Below are positions 51,128-60,679 of a DNA stretch of 64,000 nt, one piece after another. Origin of the DNA: CAVVIO01 sp963748095 (GTDB lineage: Bacteria > Bacteroidota > Bacteroidia > Bacteroidales > UBA10428); contig CAVVIO010000003.1 of NCBI GenBank assembly GCA_963748095.1, positions 1-64,000 of the forward strand. The letters are read 5' to 3'. The notes under the pieces were generated by a model that did not search any database, was not told where the DNA came from, and worked only from the letters and a program-made list of their open reading frames with translations. Position 1 is the stretch's first letter. The number at the start of each line of letters is the position of its first letter. The position numbers and the translations under genes are program-made.

Positions 51128-51303
51128 TTTTTAATAAGGTTGGTTTTGTTTTGTGATTTTCTCTACTAAGGTTTTATTTAAGAATAAGGTTTTTATTCTA
51201 TATGTCAGGATTTTCAACACATGCCAGAAAACCTTATTTTTGCTAAATAACCTTAGTAGAAACCAGTATTTATCCAAATCTCACCTTATTACCTTATTAT
51301 ATC
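51128..51303. repeat. Element copy C with well-kept terminal inverted repeats (MITE-like)
   Basis: The left arm TTTTTAATAAGGTTGG ... CTCTACTAAGG ... AATAAGGTTTTTATTC is mirrored on the right by AAAACCTTATTTTTGC ... ACCTTAGTAGAAA ... ACCTTATTACCTTATTA. Arms are about 75-80 bases long and the element has no coding capacity. Confidence 0.75.
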
Positions 51304-51389
51304 CGAATTATTGTGCATTCATAAGCATTTATGCAGGATTAATATTACAGATACCCATTCATTAACGCCTTGGGAATAAATAAAAAGAC

Positions 51390-51428
51390 ATAAAAAAACC
51401 TGGCAGAAAATTTTCCGGCCAGGTTTTT
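51390..51428. terminator. Terminator after tpx
   Basis: AAAAAACCTGGCAGAAAA pairs with TTTTCCGGCCAGGTTTTTTT. It lies 19 bases beyond the stop of the minus-strand tpx gene and works as a hairpin with U-tract on the minus strand. Confidence 0.85.
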
Positions 51429-51446
51429 TTATGTCAATTAACTTTC

Positions 51447-51947
51447 TTATTTCAAAACAGCTAACGCTTTTTCATAATCCGGTTCCTGTGTTATTTCCGG
51501 AACCTGCTCATTATATATTACCTTCCCTTTGTCGTCAATAATTACCACTGCTCTTGAGAACAATCCTTCCATAGGACTATCCGTTAGTATCACACCATAG
51601 TCTTTTCCAAAATTGGTATCTCTGAATGCCGAAAGGTTCACTACATTTTTAAGTCCTTCGGTAGTGCAGAAACGGGAATGTGCAAACGGAAGGTCTTTGG
51701 AGATGCATAATATCACGGTATTATTGAGTTTTTCTGCTTCAGAATTGAACCGTCTTACGGAACTGGCACAAACACTTGTGTCGAGACTGGGGAAAATATT
51801 CAGTACTACTCTTTTTCCCTTGTAATTCTTTAATGAAGACTGACCCAGATCGGTCGTTGTAAGGTTAAAATCAGGTGCGTTATTTCCTGCAGATGGTAAT
51901 GTTCCGTATGTTTTTACCGGATTTCCTTTGAGGGTTATTGTTGCCAT
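51447..51947 (-). CDS. tpx: Thiol peroxidase (Tpx)
   Basis: 166 residues, the normal Tpx size. The peroxidatic Cys60 lies in PSLDTSVCASSVRRF, and the resolving Cys94 in SRFCTTEG; both match the positions in E. coli Tpx (61 and 95). The enzyme reduces hydroperoxides with electrons from thioredoxin, in cytosol or periplasm. No signal peptide is seen, so it is cytosolic here. The start at 51947 (MATITLKGNPVKTYG) is the conserved one. The gene is intact and diverges from the histidine kinase, with about 280 bases between them. Confidence 0.93.
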   Translation of the reverse strand: MATITLKGNPVKTYGTLPSAGNNAPDFNLTTTDLGQSSLKNYKGKRVVLNIFPSLDTSVCASSVRRFNSEAEKLNNTVILCISKDLPFAHSRFCTTEGLKNVVNLSAFRDTNFGKDYGVILTDSPMEGLFSRAVVIIDDKGKVIYNEQVPEITQEPDYEKALAVLK

Positions 51948-52227
51948 ATCTTTTACTTTTATTGATTTCAGGTATTAACAAATGCTGAAAAATATTTGTT
52001 CGGGCAACTCCAATAAGCTGTTCGATACAAATACCATTTAAAATTCTTTCCGGTTTATTCAATCAAACAACCTATTTAAAAATTGAAGGCAGAAAAATTA
52101 GCATTAATCAATTCAAAATGTTACATTTACGGTTGCTTCTGATAAATCGTCCTTATATAAATAACAGAATTCCACGGATTAACCTCTTAGGTCAGAAGAG
52201 TCTATGGAATAATTATTTTACCACATA

Positions 52228-52575
52228 ATGACAAAAGCGGACAAGCAACATAATAAAGACAAAAAAGAAACTTTAGGGGGGAAAATTAATCTGCCCGAAC
52301 AGAAGAATAAATTATTGACTGAACATGCAGGTGATATAGGACTCCTGAATGAAATTACTGATACCCTGGATAAGGTAGCCAGCAGAGAAGAATTACTTGA
52401 ATTAGTATTAAAGAGAATCTCCATAGTAAAAAATATACCATTTATAGCCTGTTGTTCGTTAGATTCGGAAACTCCTGAATTAATTTATACCCAAGCATCT
52501 TTTCTAAGCGAACAGGCATATAAATTTGAGATCAGTTTTTCAGATGACATGTTGAATATGTTATCGGATGGATAA
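52228..52575 (+). CDS. N-terminal piece of a split hybrid histidine kinase (GAF start)
   Basis: 115 residues. The first 35 are polar; then LLNEITDTLDKVASREELLE begins a GAF sensor domain (the helix LxxLLExIL-type and IPFIACCSLDSETPELIY). The frame stops at 52575 after MLNMLSDG, in the middle of the GAF domain, and the next frame resumes with NKLVLSQDAKTTGVTINFLT, which completes it. The two frames overlap by 8 bases (ATGGATAA). One missing or added base near 52,560-52,575 would give a single protein of about 740 residues. This is the only break seen in the Bacteroidota part, so it may be a real mutation. Confidence 0.7.
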   Translation: MTKADKQHNKDKKETLGGKINLPEQKNKLLTEHAGDIGLLNEITDTLDKVASREELLELVLKRISIVKNIPFIACCSLDSETPELIYTQASFLSEQAYKFEISFSDDMLNMLSDG

Positions 52576-54451
52576 TAAACTCGTTTTGTCTCAGGATGCA
52601 AAAACAACGGGAGTGACAATTAATTTCCTTACAGATATGTTTCAACCGTTATTTATGTTTATGATCGGTTTCGAAACCATGTGGATAAAGAAAGGATTGT
52701 TCATTTTTGCAGATGATGCCCCTGTAAACAGGTTTATTTCATTGGAGAAATTGCTCAAACAAGTCGTATGGCTTATTAAAGAGCGTATTGACAGGCACAC
52801 TCTTTTGCTTGAAATACAACAATCAAACACGAAACGCGGGGAAAAAATTAAAAAGACAGAGGATGTGTCAAAAACAACCGGCAATCGGTTGAAAAGGAGA
52901 ATTGACAAGTATTTGAACAACGGAGGAGAGGAGAAATTCCAAAATCTTTTTAATAATGTCGACGATGCTATTTATTTATGGGAAATAAATGACAATAATG
53001 AACCTGAAAGCTGCATCGAAATAAATAAAGCAGCTTCATTAATAACAGGATTTAAACGAAAGGAATTGATGCAACTTACCCCTTTCGACCTGGTAGCCCG
53101 GAAAGATAAAGCATTACTAAAGGGATTTTACGAAAAATTATCACAAAATAAGCATGGTAAAATATCCCTTCATCATTGCAATAAACAAGGAAAATTGATT
53201 CCGGTGGAAGTAAGTGCCCATAGCTTTACTTTAGGTAATAAGAAAGTAATATTATCAATTGCCCGGGATATTACGGATAGAAAAAAATTTGAAAATGAAC
53301 TGATCCGGGCAAAGAACAAAGCAGAAGAATCGGACCGGTTAAAATCTGCATTCCTGGCAAACATGAGCCATGAAATAAGAACACCTATGAATGCCATAGT
53401 CGGTTTCTCTAATCTGATACAAGTAAGGGATCTGACAAAAAATGAGTTGAAGAAGTTTTCTTCCATCATTAAAATAAACAGTGAACATTTGCTGAGTTTG
53501 ATAAATGATATTGTCGATATATCAAAAATTGAAGCGAACCAGGTTAAAATCGTGGAACATGAATTCAATCTGAACCACATGCTGGATGATCTTTACCTTG
53601 TTATGCTGAGCGAACTGAATAACCGCGAGAATAATCAGGTCGAATTTACCATAGAAAAGGGATTAAAAGACGATGATGCTGATATAATGATGGATGAAGT
53701 TCGTTTGCGCCAGATACTGACGAACCTGATCACCAATGCCATAAAATTCACTGAAAGAGGACACATTCTGGTTAGTTACACGGCAGATTCACAAGATGGA
53801 TTGAAATTTGCGGTAGAAGATACAGGAATAGGCATTCCGGAAAATATGCAAAGTAAGATTTTTGAAAGGTTCATGCAGGTGGAATTGGGTTCGAATAAAA
53901 CTTATGGCGGAACAGGGCTGGGACTTGCTATTGCCAGCAGGTTACTGGAATTGATGGGAGGGAATATAAGCGTTTCTTCAAAACCGGCAGAAGGAACAAC
54001 TTTTTATTTTTCGCTTCCCTATTTGCCTGTATTGAAAAGATCTCAACCGGTCATTAAAAAAAATGAGCAAAAGGCAGATGGTACATGGAAAGGACACCGG
54101 GTAATGGTTGCAGAAGACGATCCGACCAGTATCGAACTTTTCGATAATATATTTAAAGGGAAAGGATTGCAACCACTATTTGCAAGAAACGGAATTGAGG
54201 CCCTGGAACTATTTCATTCGACCCCTGAAATTAAATTGATATTTTTAGACATTCGGTTACCTGGTAAGGATGGCATAACTGTATTAAAGGAAATCAGAAA
54301 ACACAATACTGAAATTCCGGTGATAGCTCAAACAGCTTTTGCCATGGAAGAAGACAGGAATAAGTTTATTAACCTGGGGTTTGATGATTACCTTTCGAAA
54401 CCGGTATCGTTGATTCAACTCTATGGAATACTTAGTAAATTCCTGAATTAA
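52568..54451 (+). CDS. Hybrid sensor histidine kinase (GAF end, PAS, HisKA, HATPase, receiver)
   Basis: 627 residues. After the remainder of the GAF domain (to about 85), a PAS domain spans about 120-245 (FQNLFNNVDDAIYLWEINDN ... IARDITDRKKFE). HisKA has the phosphorylated His268 in FLANMSHEIRTPMNAI. HATPase_c motifs are N-box TNLITNAIKF, G1 VEDTGIGIP and G2 GGTGLGLAI. The receiver domain at about 495-625 has the acidic pair AEDD, phospho-acceptor Asp561 in LIFLDIRLPGKDG and the conserved Lys in YLSKP. No membrane helix is seen, so it is a cytosolic sensor. No separate response regulator lies nearby. Confidence 0.88.
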   Translation: MDNKLVLSQDAKTTGVTINFLTDMFQPLFMFMIGFETMWIKKGLFIFADDAPVNRFISLEKLLKQVVWLIKERIDRHTLLLEIQQSNTKRGEKIKKTEDVSKTTGNRLKRRIDKYLNNGGEEKFQNLFNNVDDAIYLWEINDNNEPESCIEINKAASLITGFKRKELMQLTPFDLVARKDKALLKGFYEKLSQNKHGKISLHHCNKQGKLIPVEVSAHSFTLGNKKVILSIARDITDRKKFENELIRAKNKAEESDRLKSAFLANMSHEIRTPMNAIVGFSNLIQVRDLTKNELKKFSSIIKINSEHLLSLINDIVDISKIEANQVKIVEHEFNLNHMLDDLYLVMLSELNNRENNQVEFTIEKGLKDDDADIMMDEVRLRQILTNLITNAIKFTERGHILVSYTADSQDGLKFAVEDTGIGIPENMQSKIFERFMQVELGSNKTYGGTGLGLAIASRLLELMGGNISVSSKPAEGTTFYFSLPYLPVLKRSQPVIKKNEQKADGTWKGHRVMVAEDDPTSIELFDNIFKGKGLQPLFARNGIEALELFHSTPEIKLIFLDIRLPGKDGITVLKEIRKHNTEIPVIAQTAFAMEEDRNKFINLGFDDYLSKPVSLIQLYGILSKFLN

Positions 54452-54466
54452 AGTATGCCTAACTTA

Positions 54467-55702
54467 TTAATCCGCACTGCCTGGATCTTCCACTTGTCCG
54501 ATAAATAAAAGTGTATGTGTTGTACGGTCGGCAATAAAAAACAGAAAAGGCCGGTCTGCCCGGAAATCGATAGTCTCCGTATTCAAAGCTGATTTTAACT
54601 TCATGATTACTGCTGTGGCCGCTGCCGCTTCACTTCCGGTTTCATTCACCTGTATGTATGCTTTCTGAAAAAAACGGTCGATTTTCAGATCATCCCTTCC
54701 GGATATTCCTGAAAAATCTGCCTTATCGGTAAATGCTTCCGTCATTCCCATCTTTTCCAAAACCGTTTTTGCATTTAATTCACCGGTAATCTTAAAACGG
54801 GGCATTTTCAGCCTAATATTCATTAATTTTAGTCCTTTGTAAATTTTGTCAATCACCTCGGAAGACAACTCGTTTTTTACAGAATCCATCATTCCGATAC
54901 GATCGGGGAGCAGTAACAACATCGAAAGGCTGCTGTTCAGGTAGGGAAGTTCAACTACCCTGAAACCAGACTGTTCATAATAGCTGTACTTGTCTTCGTT
55001 ATACATATAAGTTACCCGGGAAGTGTCCCCTGAGCGAAGATAAAAATCTCCTTTGCGCGATGATTTTGCATCGAAGGGATATCTCCACAACCCTTTAAAA
55101 TATATAGCATTGACCAGTACCAGACGGGTAAGGTCATTCAGCATATTATTTCCTATCAGGTCCTTTATCTTACCTTCTGTTTGTTCCATGGCCCATTTAT
55201 TAATTTCATTTCTGGCCAATTCCCGTTTAACAGGTTGAATAAAATCCACCCGTTTCAAATCCGACCCGAAATACCTTTCCTGTGTTTGCGAAAATGATTT
55301 TAAAACAGGGTAGTTTTCTTGTATCCATGCACTGCTGGCCAGTGACAACTGAACAGAATCTTTAGTATTTTCTGTTATTAAGGTTTTTGTTAGTTTGGAA
55401 AGATTGTATAAAAATGTATCCTGTTCAGCAGCGGTTCCCAATACCTGTCCGATCTGACGGTATGTATTTTGCCTGGCTCCGGCATATACCATAGCTGCTG
55501 CCTGGTAAATACTATAGGGTGATAAGAAAATATTGGAAGAGGATGCATTTAGCCCGGAGAATAATTCCAGCGAAAAACGGTTGGTCTGCATGGCTATATT
55601 TTCAACGGGATGTGGCGTTTGTTCTGATCCGGCGGTATGCTGCACTCTGGTTCCCCGGCAACCTGGCAATAATATTAACAACATCAGTATTTTGATACGC
55701 AT
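54467..55702 (-). CDS. Serpin (serine/cysteine protease inhibitor), lipoprotein
   Basis: 411 residues. The N-terminus MRIKILMLLILLPGC is a lipoprotein signal with the Cys at 15. The serpin fold is clear: FLSPYSIYQAAAMVYAGA, NEINKWAMEQTEGKIKDLI, LVLVNAIYFKGLWRYPF, and near the C-terminus RADRPFLFFIADRTTHTLLF. The reactive-centre hinge GSEAAAAT (356-363) has the small-residue pattern of inhibitory serpins. By spacing, the bait P1 residue falls at or near Lys370 (KLKS), which would suit trypsin-like proteases, though the loop is longer than in alpha-1-antitrypsin. It likely protects the cell surface from secreted proteases. The gene is intact and converges on the histidine kinase. Confidence 0.9.
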   Translation of the reverse strand: MRIKILMLLILLPGCRGTRVQHTAGSEQTPHPVENIAMQTNRFSLELFSGLNASSSNIFLSPYSIYQAAAMVYAGARQNTYRQIGQVLGTAAEQDTFLYNLSKLTKTLITENTKDSVQLSLASSAWIQENYPVLKSFSQTQERYFGSDLKRVDFIQPVKRELARNEINKWAMEQTEGKIKDLIGNNMLNDLTRLVLVNAIYFKGLWRYPFDAKSSRKGDFYLRSGDTSRVTYMYNEDKYSYYEQSGFRVVELPYLNSSLSMLLLLPDRIGMMDSVKNELSSEVIDKIYKGLKLMNIRLKMPRFKITGELNAKTVLEKMGMTEAFTDKADFSGISGRDDLKIDRFFQKAYIQVNETGSEAAAATAVIMKLKSALNTETIDFRADRPFLFFIADRTTHTLLFIGQVEDPGSAD

Positions 55703-55867
55703 AGTTTATTTCATTTAAATTTTTCAGATCACGGCAGATATTTAATTATAACAAAGATAATACCACTTCACATCAATAAAAAGCTGATGAATACAAAATC
55801 GCCAACGTTTTCGTTAATTTGAACACAATATATAATTTTAAAGCAGGTAAATAAATTTTAAATGCCT

Positions 55868-55875
55868 TAGTTTTG
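55868..55875 (+). promoter_or_regulatory. Bacteroidota -7 element TAGTTTTG upstream of the DUF3109 gene
   Basis: It matches TAnnTTTG. It lies 66 bases before the DUF3109 start, and the short gap to the serpin gene holds no other candidate. No clear -33 box. Confidence 0.4.
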
Positions 55876-55941
55876 TCTGGTTTATCAGATAAAAGGTGAT
55901 TAAGAACTGTTATATCTGCAGTACTTGAAAAGGAGGGAGTT

Positions 55942-56523
55942 ATGTTACGGATTAAAGATACATTAATTAGTTTGGACGTTTTGGAGAAGCATTTTATTTG
56001 CGATCTGGCAAAGTGTAAAGGTGCTTGTTGTGTTAGGGGCGATTCGGGTGCTCCGCTGGAAGATGAAGAATTGCCTGTATTGGAAGAGATTTTGCCAAAG
56101 CTGAAACCATTTCTCCGTAAGGAAGGGATAAAAGCCATAGAGGAGCAGGGGCCCTATGTAATAGATATAGAGGACGATTTTGTTACTCCATTGGTTGATG
56201 GAAAAGAATGTGCTTACGTGGTTTTTGAAAATGGAATTGCCAAATGCGGTATAGAAAAAGCATATTATGCAGGGGCTGTTGAATTTAAAAAACCATTGTC
56301 CTGTCATTTATACCCGGTACGTTTGCATAAGTATGGTGAATATACGGCTGTTAATTATGATAAATGGGATATTTGCCATCCTGCCCGTGTACTGGGTCAT
56401 AAAGAACAGGTGCCTGTTTATAAATTTTTAGAGGAATCGTTAACCCGGCGTTTTGGAAATGACTGGATGAGACATTTGAAGATTGCTGCAAAAACATTGA
56501 AAAAAACCAATTCCGATGAATAA
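55942..56523 (+). CDS. DUF3109 family cysteine-rich protein
   Basis: 193 residues. The N-terminal cluster FICDLAKCKGACCVRGDSG has Cys at 20, 25, 29 and 30, and further Cys follow at GKECAYV, IAKCGIE, LSCHLYPVRL and WDICHPA. The pattern matches DUF3109, related to the YkgJ-type Fe/Zn-binding proteins, whose function is not known. It is cytosolic. The following M20 dipeptidase begins inside its last codons (ATGAATAA), so the two are translated together. Confidence 0.88.
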   Translation: MLRIKDTLISLDVLEKHFICDLAKCKGACCVRGDSGAPLEDEELPVLEEILPKLKPFLRKEGIKAIEEQGPYVIDIEDDFVTPLVDGKECAYVVFENGIAKCGIEKAYYAGAVEFKKPLSCHLYPVRLHKYGEYTAVNYDKWDICHPARVLGHKEQVPVYKFLEESLTRRFGNDWMRHLKIAAKTLKKTNSDE

Positions 56524-57898
56524 AATGAAAAGTGTACAACAATTTATTGAAGAAAATAAATCGAAAATTCTGGAAGAACTGTTTGGTCTGCTTAAAATTC
56601 CGTCAGTAAGTGCCAAACCCGAACATAAAAAAGACATGAAGGCAGCAGCCGAATACCTTACCCGGAGTCTGCTGAATGCCGGAGCAGACAAAGCGCTTAT
56701 CATGGAAACAGCGGGAATACCGGTAATATATGGTGAAAAAATCATAGGCGAAGATTTACCAACCGTTCTGGTGTACGGACATTACGATGTACAACCTGCC
56801 GAACCTTTGGAATTGTGGAAATCATCTCCTTTCGAACCCGAAATAAGGGATGAAAAAATTTATGCCCGTGGGGCGGATGATAACAAAGGACAATTTTTTA
56901 TACAGCTGAAAGCATTCGAATACCTGAATAAGACCGGACAATTGGCATGCAATGTGAAATTTATAATAGAGGGGGAGGAAGAGATCGGGTCACCCAGTCT
57001 AAAATACTTTTGTAAAAAGCACAAAGAATTGCTGAAATGTGACATTGTACTGGTATCGGACACAACCATGATTGCCAAAGATATACCTTCCATTACTGTT
57101 GGACTGAGAGGATTAATTTATCTCGAGGTTGAGGTAAAAGGGCCGAACCGTGATTTGCATTCCGGATTATTCGGGGGTGCGGTAGCCAATCCGGTAAATG
57201 TCCTCGCCGGAATGATCGCTTCCCTGACCGATAAAGATAACCGAATTACTATTCCCGGTTTTTATGATGATGTGCTCCCGATAAGTGCTGAGGAGAGAAG
57301 GTTGCTGGCAAGCGCTCCTTTCAACCTTGAAAATTTCAAAGAATCGGTAGGTATCGATGAGGTACAGGGTGAAGAAGGGTATACAACTATTGAACGCACC
57401 GGTATCCGGCCGTCTCTTGATGTAAATGGTATATGGGGAGGATATACAGATGAAGGTGCAAAGACCATATTACCGGCAGTGGCACATGCCAAAATTTCTA
57501 TGCGTCTGGTACCCGATCAGCAATCTGTAAAAATAGGAGACTTGTTTGAGAAATATTTTATTTCAAATGCCCCGAAAGGAGTGAAAGTAAAAGTCAGAAA
57601 TCTTCATGGAGGAGAAGGTTATGTCTTTCCGCTGGACACCCCGGCCTATGAGGCTGCCGGCAAGGCATTTATGAAGGTTTACGGCAAACCGCCGGTTCCA
57701 ACCCGCAGTGGTGGCAGTATCCCCATAATAGCAGATTTTGAAGAAGTGTTGGGTGTGAAGTCCGTTTTGATGGGATTTGGCCTGGAGTCAGATGCCATTC
57801 ATTCTCCCAATGAAAGCTTTCCACTTTATAACTTATTTAAAGGTATAGAAACGATATCTCATTTTTACAGGTATTTCCAGTCTTCCCTGGCTGAATAA
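56516..57898 (+). CDS. M20 family dipeptidase
   Basis: About 460 residues. M20 metal-binding motifs: GHYDVQPAEP (with VYGHYDV), ARGADDNKGQ, EGEEEIGS with the catalytic Glu-Glu, LVSDTTM and the distant C-terminal His in ESDAIHSPNESF. The dimerisation domain (GPNRDLHSGLFGGAVANPV) is complete. It cleaves dipeptides or small amide bonds with two zinc ions in the cytosol. The ATG at 56516 overlaps the DUF3109 stop; an ATG 9 bases later (56525) is also possible. The gene is intact. Confidence 0.92.
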   Translation: MNKMKSVQQFIEENKSKILEELFGLLKIPSVSAKPEHKKDMKAAAEYLTRSLLNAGADKALIMETAGIPVIYGEKIIGEDLPTVLVYGHYDVQPAEPLELWKSSPFEPEIRDEKIYARGADDNKGQFFIQLKAFEYLNKTGQLACNVKFIIEGEEEIGSPSLKYFCKKHKELLKCDIVLVSDTTMIAKDIPSITVGLRGLIYLEVEVKGPNRDLHSGLFGGAVANPVNVLAGMIASLTDKDNRITIPGFYDDVLPISAEERRLLASAPFNLENFKESVGIDEVQGEEGYTTIERTGIRPSLDVNGIWGGYTDEGAKTILPAVAHAKISMRLVPDQQSVKIGDLFEKYFISNAPKGVKVKVRNLHGGEGYVFPLDTPAYEAAGKAFMKVYGKPPVPTRSGGSIPIIADFEEVLGVKSVLMGFGLESDAIHSPNESFPLYNLFKGIETISHFYRYFQSSLAE

Positions 57899-58440
57899 AT
57901 CAGGAGACAGATAGGTCTTATATTGAACTTACCAATACTGTTTTAAATATACATACTATGTAGTAAAGCTGCTATTGTATTAGTAGTGGCATATAGATAC
58001 AAGTTAATTAGTGTCGGCAAGAAAACTCCATTTTCCGCGTTACGCTTATCAGAAAACTCCTCATTTACATTAGTAAACTGCGAATTTTCTGACTTCGCAA
58101 GCCTTGAAAATGAACTTTTCTTATTCAACACCGGACTTTTCGGGCAAGCACTAATTACCAGTTAAATTCCTGTCATAAAAATTCTGCATTTTTAGATTAT
58201 GGTCAATTATAAGATTACCGGTTTTACTTTTTTAATTACAATTGATGAATAGGATATGAAAACGCCAACTGATTAATTTTGGTTTTTAAAAAAAATTCAA
58301 CGAAACCCTAAAAAAACAAGGGTTGATTTATAAATTATAACTTTTTTTATAAAAATAATACGATTATTTAAGGGGATATGCAAAAAAATAATATATTTGC
58401 ATCAAAAAGTAAGTTTTCACATTCAAATTTCAAATAAAGT
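57899..58440. other. Intergenic region with glnN promoter
   Basis: No gene is seen. A TATATTTG element (58,392-58,399) lies 42 bases before the glutamine synthetase start. The piece 58,018-58,130 looks like a dispersed intergenic repeat. The frame 57,943-58,131 (minus) runs through this repeat and is probably not coding. Confidence 0.55.
58392..58399 (+). promoter_or_regulatory. Bacteroidota -7 element TATATTTG, promoter of glnN
   Basis: It matches TAnnTTTG exactly and lies 42 bases before the start codon in an AT-rich stretch. No clear -33 TTG is seen. Confidence 0.5.
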
Positions 58441-60630
58441 ATGGCAAGAATTAGATTTAGTGCTTTGGAAGAAGTAAATAAAAGGCAACCAAAACAGGTG
58501 GTATATCCATCAGTAAAAACTTCAGAATATTACGGTATGAATGTATTCGATAAGGACCAGATGCAAAGGTATCTATCGTCAGAAGCGTACGAAGGGGTAA
58601 TGGAATGTATTGATAAGGGAACTAAAATAGACAGGAAACTGGCTGATAAAGTGGCAGTAGGCATGAAAGCCTGGTCAATAGAGAGGGGAGCAACGCATTA
58701 TACACACTGGTTTCACCCTTTGACCGAGGGAACCGCCGAAAAGCACGATGCTTTCATCGAACCGGGTGATTTCAATAAAATGATTGAGAATTTTTCGGGT
58801 AAATTACTGGCTCAGCAGGAACCTGATGCTTCCAGTTTTCCGAGTGGCGGAATAAGAAATACATTTGAAGCAAGGGGATATACAGCATGGGACCCTTCAT
58901 CACCGGCTTTCATCGTTGGAACAACCTTAAGTATTCCTACTATATTTGTTTCCTATACAGGAGAAGCGTTAGATTACAAGACTCCTTTGCTGAAAGCGTT
59001 GAATGCAATTGACAAAGCTGCAGTTGACGTTTGTGAATACTTCGATAAAAATGTAACCAAGGTAATTGCTACACTTGGATGGGAACAGGAATATTTTCTG
59101 ATAGATGAAGCATTGTATAATGCCCGTCCCGATCTGGTATTAACCGAACGGACCTTAATGGGACATGCTTCATCGAAAGATCAGCAACTGGAAGATCATT
59201 ATTTTGCGTCTATCCCGGAAAGAATATCGGCATACATGCGTGAGTTTGAAATAGAAGCCTATAAATTGGGGATACCGGTGAAAACCAGGCATAATGAAGT
59301 AGCTCCAAACCAATTTGAGGTAGCGCCCATTTTTGAAGAATGTAACCTGGCTGTTGACCATAACCTCCTCATAATGGATGTTATGAAAAAGACTGCACGC
59401 AGACATAACTTCAGGGTACTTTTTCATGAAAAACCCTTTGGCGGGATTAACGGATCAGGAAAACATAATAACTGGTCACTGATGACCAATACCGGGGTGA
59501 ATCTGCTTTCGCCGGGTAATAAACCTAAAACGAATCTGCAGTTTCTCACTTTTTTAGTAAATATTCTGAAAGCGGTATATAAGAACAGTGATGTGTTGCG
59601 TGCCAGCATTGCTTCGGCAGGAAATGCCCACCGTCTGGGCGCAAACGAAGCGCCTCCGGCAATTATATCGGCTTTTATCGGCACACAACTTACACAAATG
59701 CTTGATGAGATCGAAGAAAAAGTCACCAATAAAAAAATGACACCTGATGAAAAAACAGAGCTGAAGCTTAACATTGGTAAAATTCCTGAAATATTGCTGG
59801 ATAACACCGACAGAAACCGGACATCCCCATTTGCTTTTACAGGAAACCGGTTTGAATTCAGGGCTGTAGGTAGTTCGGCCAACTGTGCTTCCCCGATGAC
59901 TGTATTGAATACAGCAGTAGCAGATCAATTGATAAAGTTTAAGAAAGACGTGGATGTTATTGTTAATAAAGGAGTCAAGAAAGATGAAGCTATTTTCCAG
60001 GTTCTGCGTAAGTATATAATAGAATCAAAACCTATTCGGTTTGAAGGAAATAATTACAGTGAAGAGTGGAAAAAGGAAGCTGCTAAAAGAGGACTTTCAA
60101 ATATTTCTACAACTCCGGAAGCCCTGGATGCATACCTTGCCAAGGAGTCGGTGAGTTTATTCAAATCCCTGGGAATTTTCAATGAAAAAGAGATTGAAGC
60201 CAGAACTGAAGTACATTATGAGAATTATACCAAAAAAGTACAAATCGAGGCACGTGTACTGGGAGATCTTGCTATTAATCATATTGTACCGACGGCGGTT
60301 AAATACCAGACTATTCTGATTGAGAATGTAAAAGGACTGAAGGAATTATTCGGAGAAGACGAATACCGTAATTTAGCCGGTGGACGACTCGACCTTATCC
60401 GGACAATTTCTGAACATATCACAAAGATCAAAACACAAGTGAGCGATATGATAGAAACGCGGAAGGTAGCTAACAAAATAGAAAACGGCAGGGAGAAAGC
60501 CTATAAATATGCAGAATCGGTTGCTCCCTTTTTAGAAGAGATACGGTATCATATTGATAAACTTGAATTAGTGATTGACGATGAGATCTGGCCTTTGCCA
60601 AAATACAGGGAATTACTCTTTACCAGATAA
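58441..60630 (+). CDS. glnN: Glutamine synthetase type III
   Basis: 729 residues, the size of GSIII. Characteristic blocks are HYTHWFHPLTEGTAEKHDAF, FPSGGIRNTFEARGYTAWDP, then GWEQEYFLID, EVAPNQFEVAPIFEECNLAV, GGINGSGKHNNWSL and FTGNRFEFRAVGSSANCASP. The enzyme makes glutamine from glutamate, ammonia and ATP as a dodecamer in the cytosol. Bacteroidota commonly depend on GSIII for ammonia assimilation. The type I enzyme follows 49 bases downstream on the same strand. The TATATTTG element upstream probably drives both. The gene is intact. Confidence 0.96.
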   Translation: MARIRFSALEEVNKRQPKQVVYPSVKTSEYYGMNVFDKDQMQRYLSSEAYEGVMECIDKGTKIDRKLADKVAVGMKAWSIERGATHYTHWFHPLTEGTAEKHDAFIEPGDFNKMIENFSGKLLAQQEPDASSFPSGGIRNTFEARGYTAWDPSSPAFIVGTTLSIPTIFVSYTGEALDYKTPLLKALNAIDKAAVDVCEYFDKNVTKVIATLGWEQEYFLIDEALYNARPDLVLTERTLMGHASSKDQQLEDHYFASIPERISAYMREFEIEAYKLGIPVKTRHNEVAPNQFEVAPIFEECNLAVDHNLLIMDVMKKTARRHNFRVLFHEKPFGGINGSGKHNNWSLMTNTGVNLLSPGNKPKTNLQFLTFLVNILKAVYKNSDVLRASIASAGNAHRLGANEAPPAIISAFIGTQLTQMLDEIEEKVTNKKMTPDEKTELKLNIGKIPEILLDNTDRNRTSPFAFTGNRFEFRAVGSSANCASPMTVLNTAVADQLIKFKKDVDVIVNKGVKKDEAIFQVLRKYIIESKPIRFEGNNYSEEWKKEAAKRGLSNISTTPEALDAYLAKESVSLFKSLGIFNEKEIEARTEVHYENYTKKVQIEARVLGDLAINHIVPTAVKYQTILIENVKGLKELFGEDEYRNLAGGRLDLIRTISEHITKIKTQVSDMIETRKVANKIENGREKAYKYAESVAPFLEEIRYHIDKLELVIDDEIWPLPKYRELLFTR

Positions 60631-60679
60631 TTTATAATGCATAAGTAGTCAATTAATTAATAATTTAAAATTTTTTATT

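Noticed and set aside
57943..58131. 62-codon minus-strand frame
   Set aside because: It runs through an intergenic repeat-like stretch and has no protein features.
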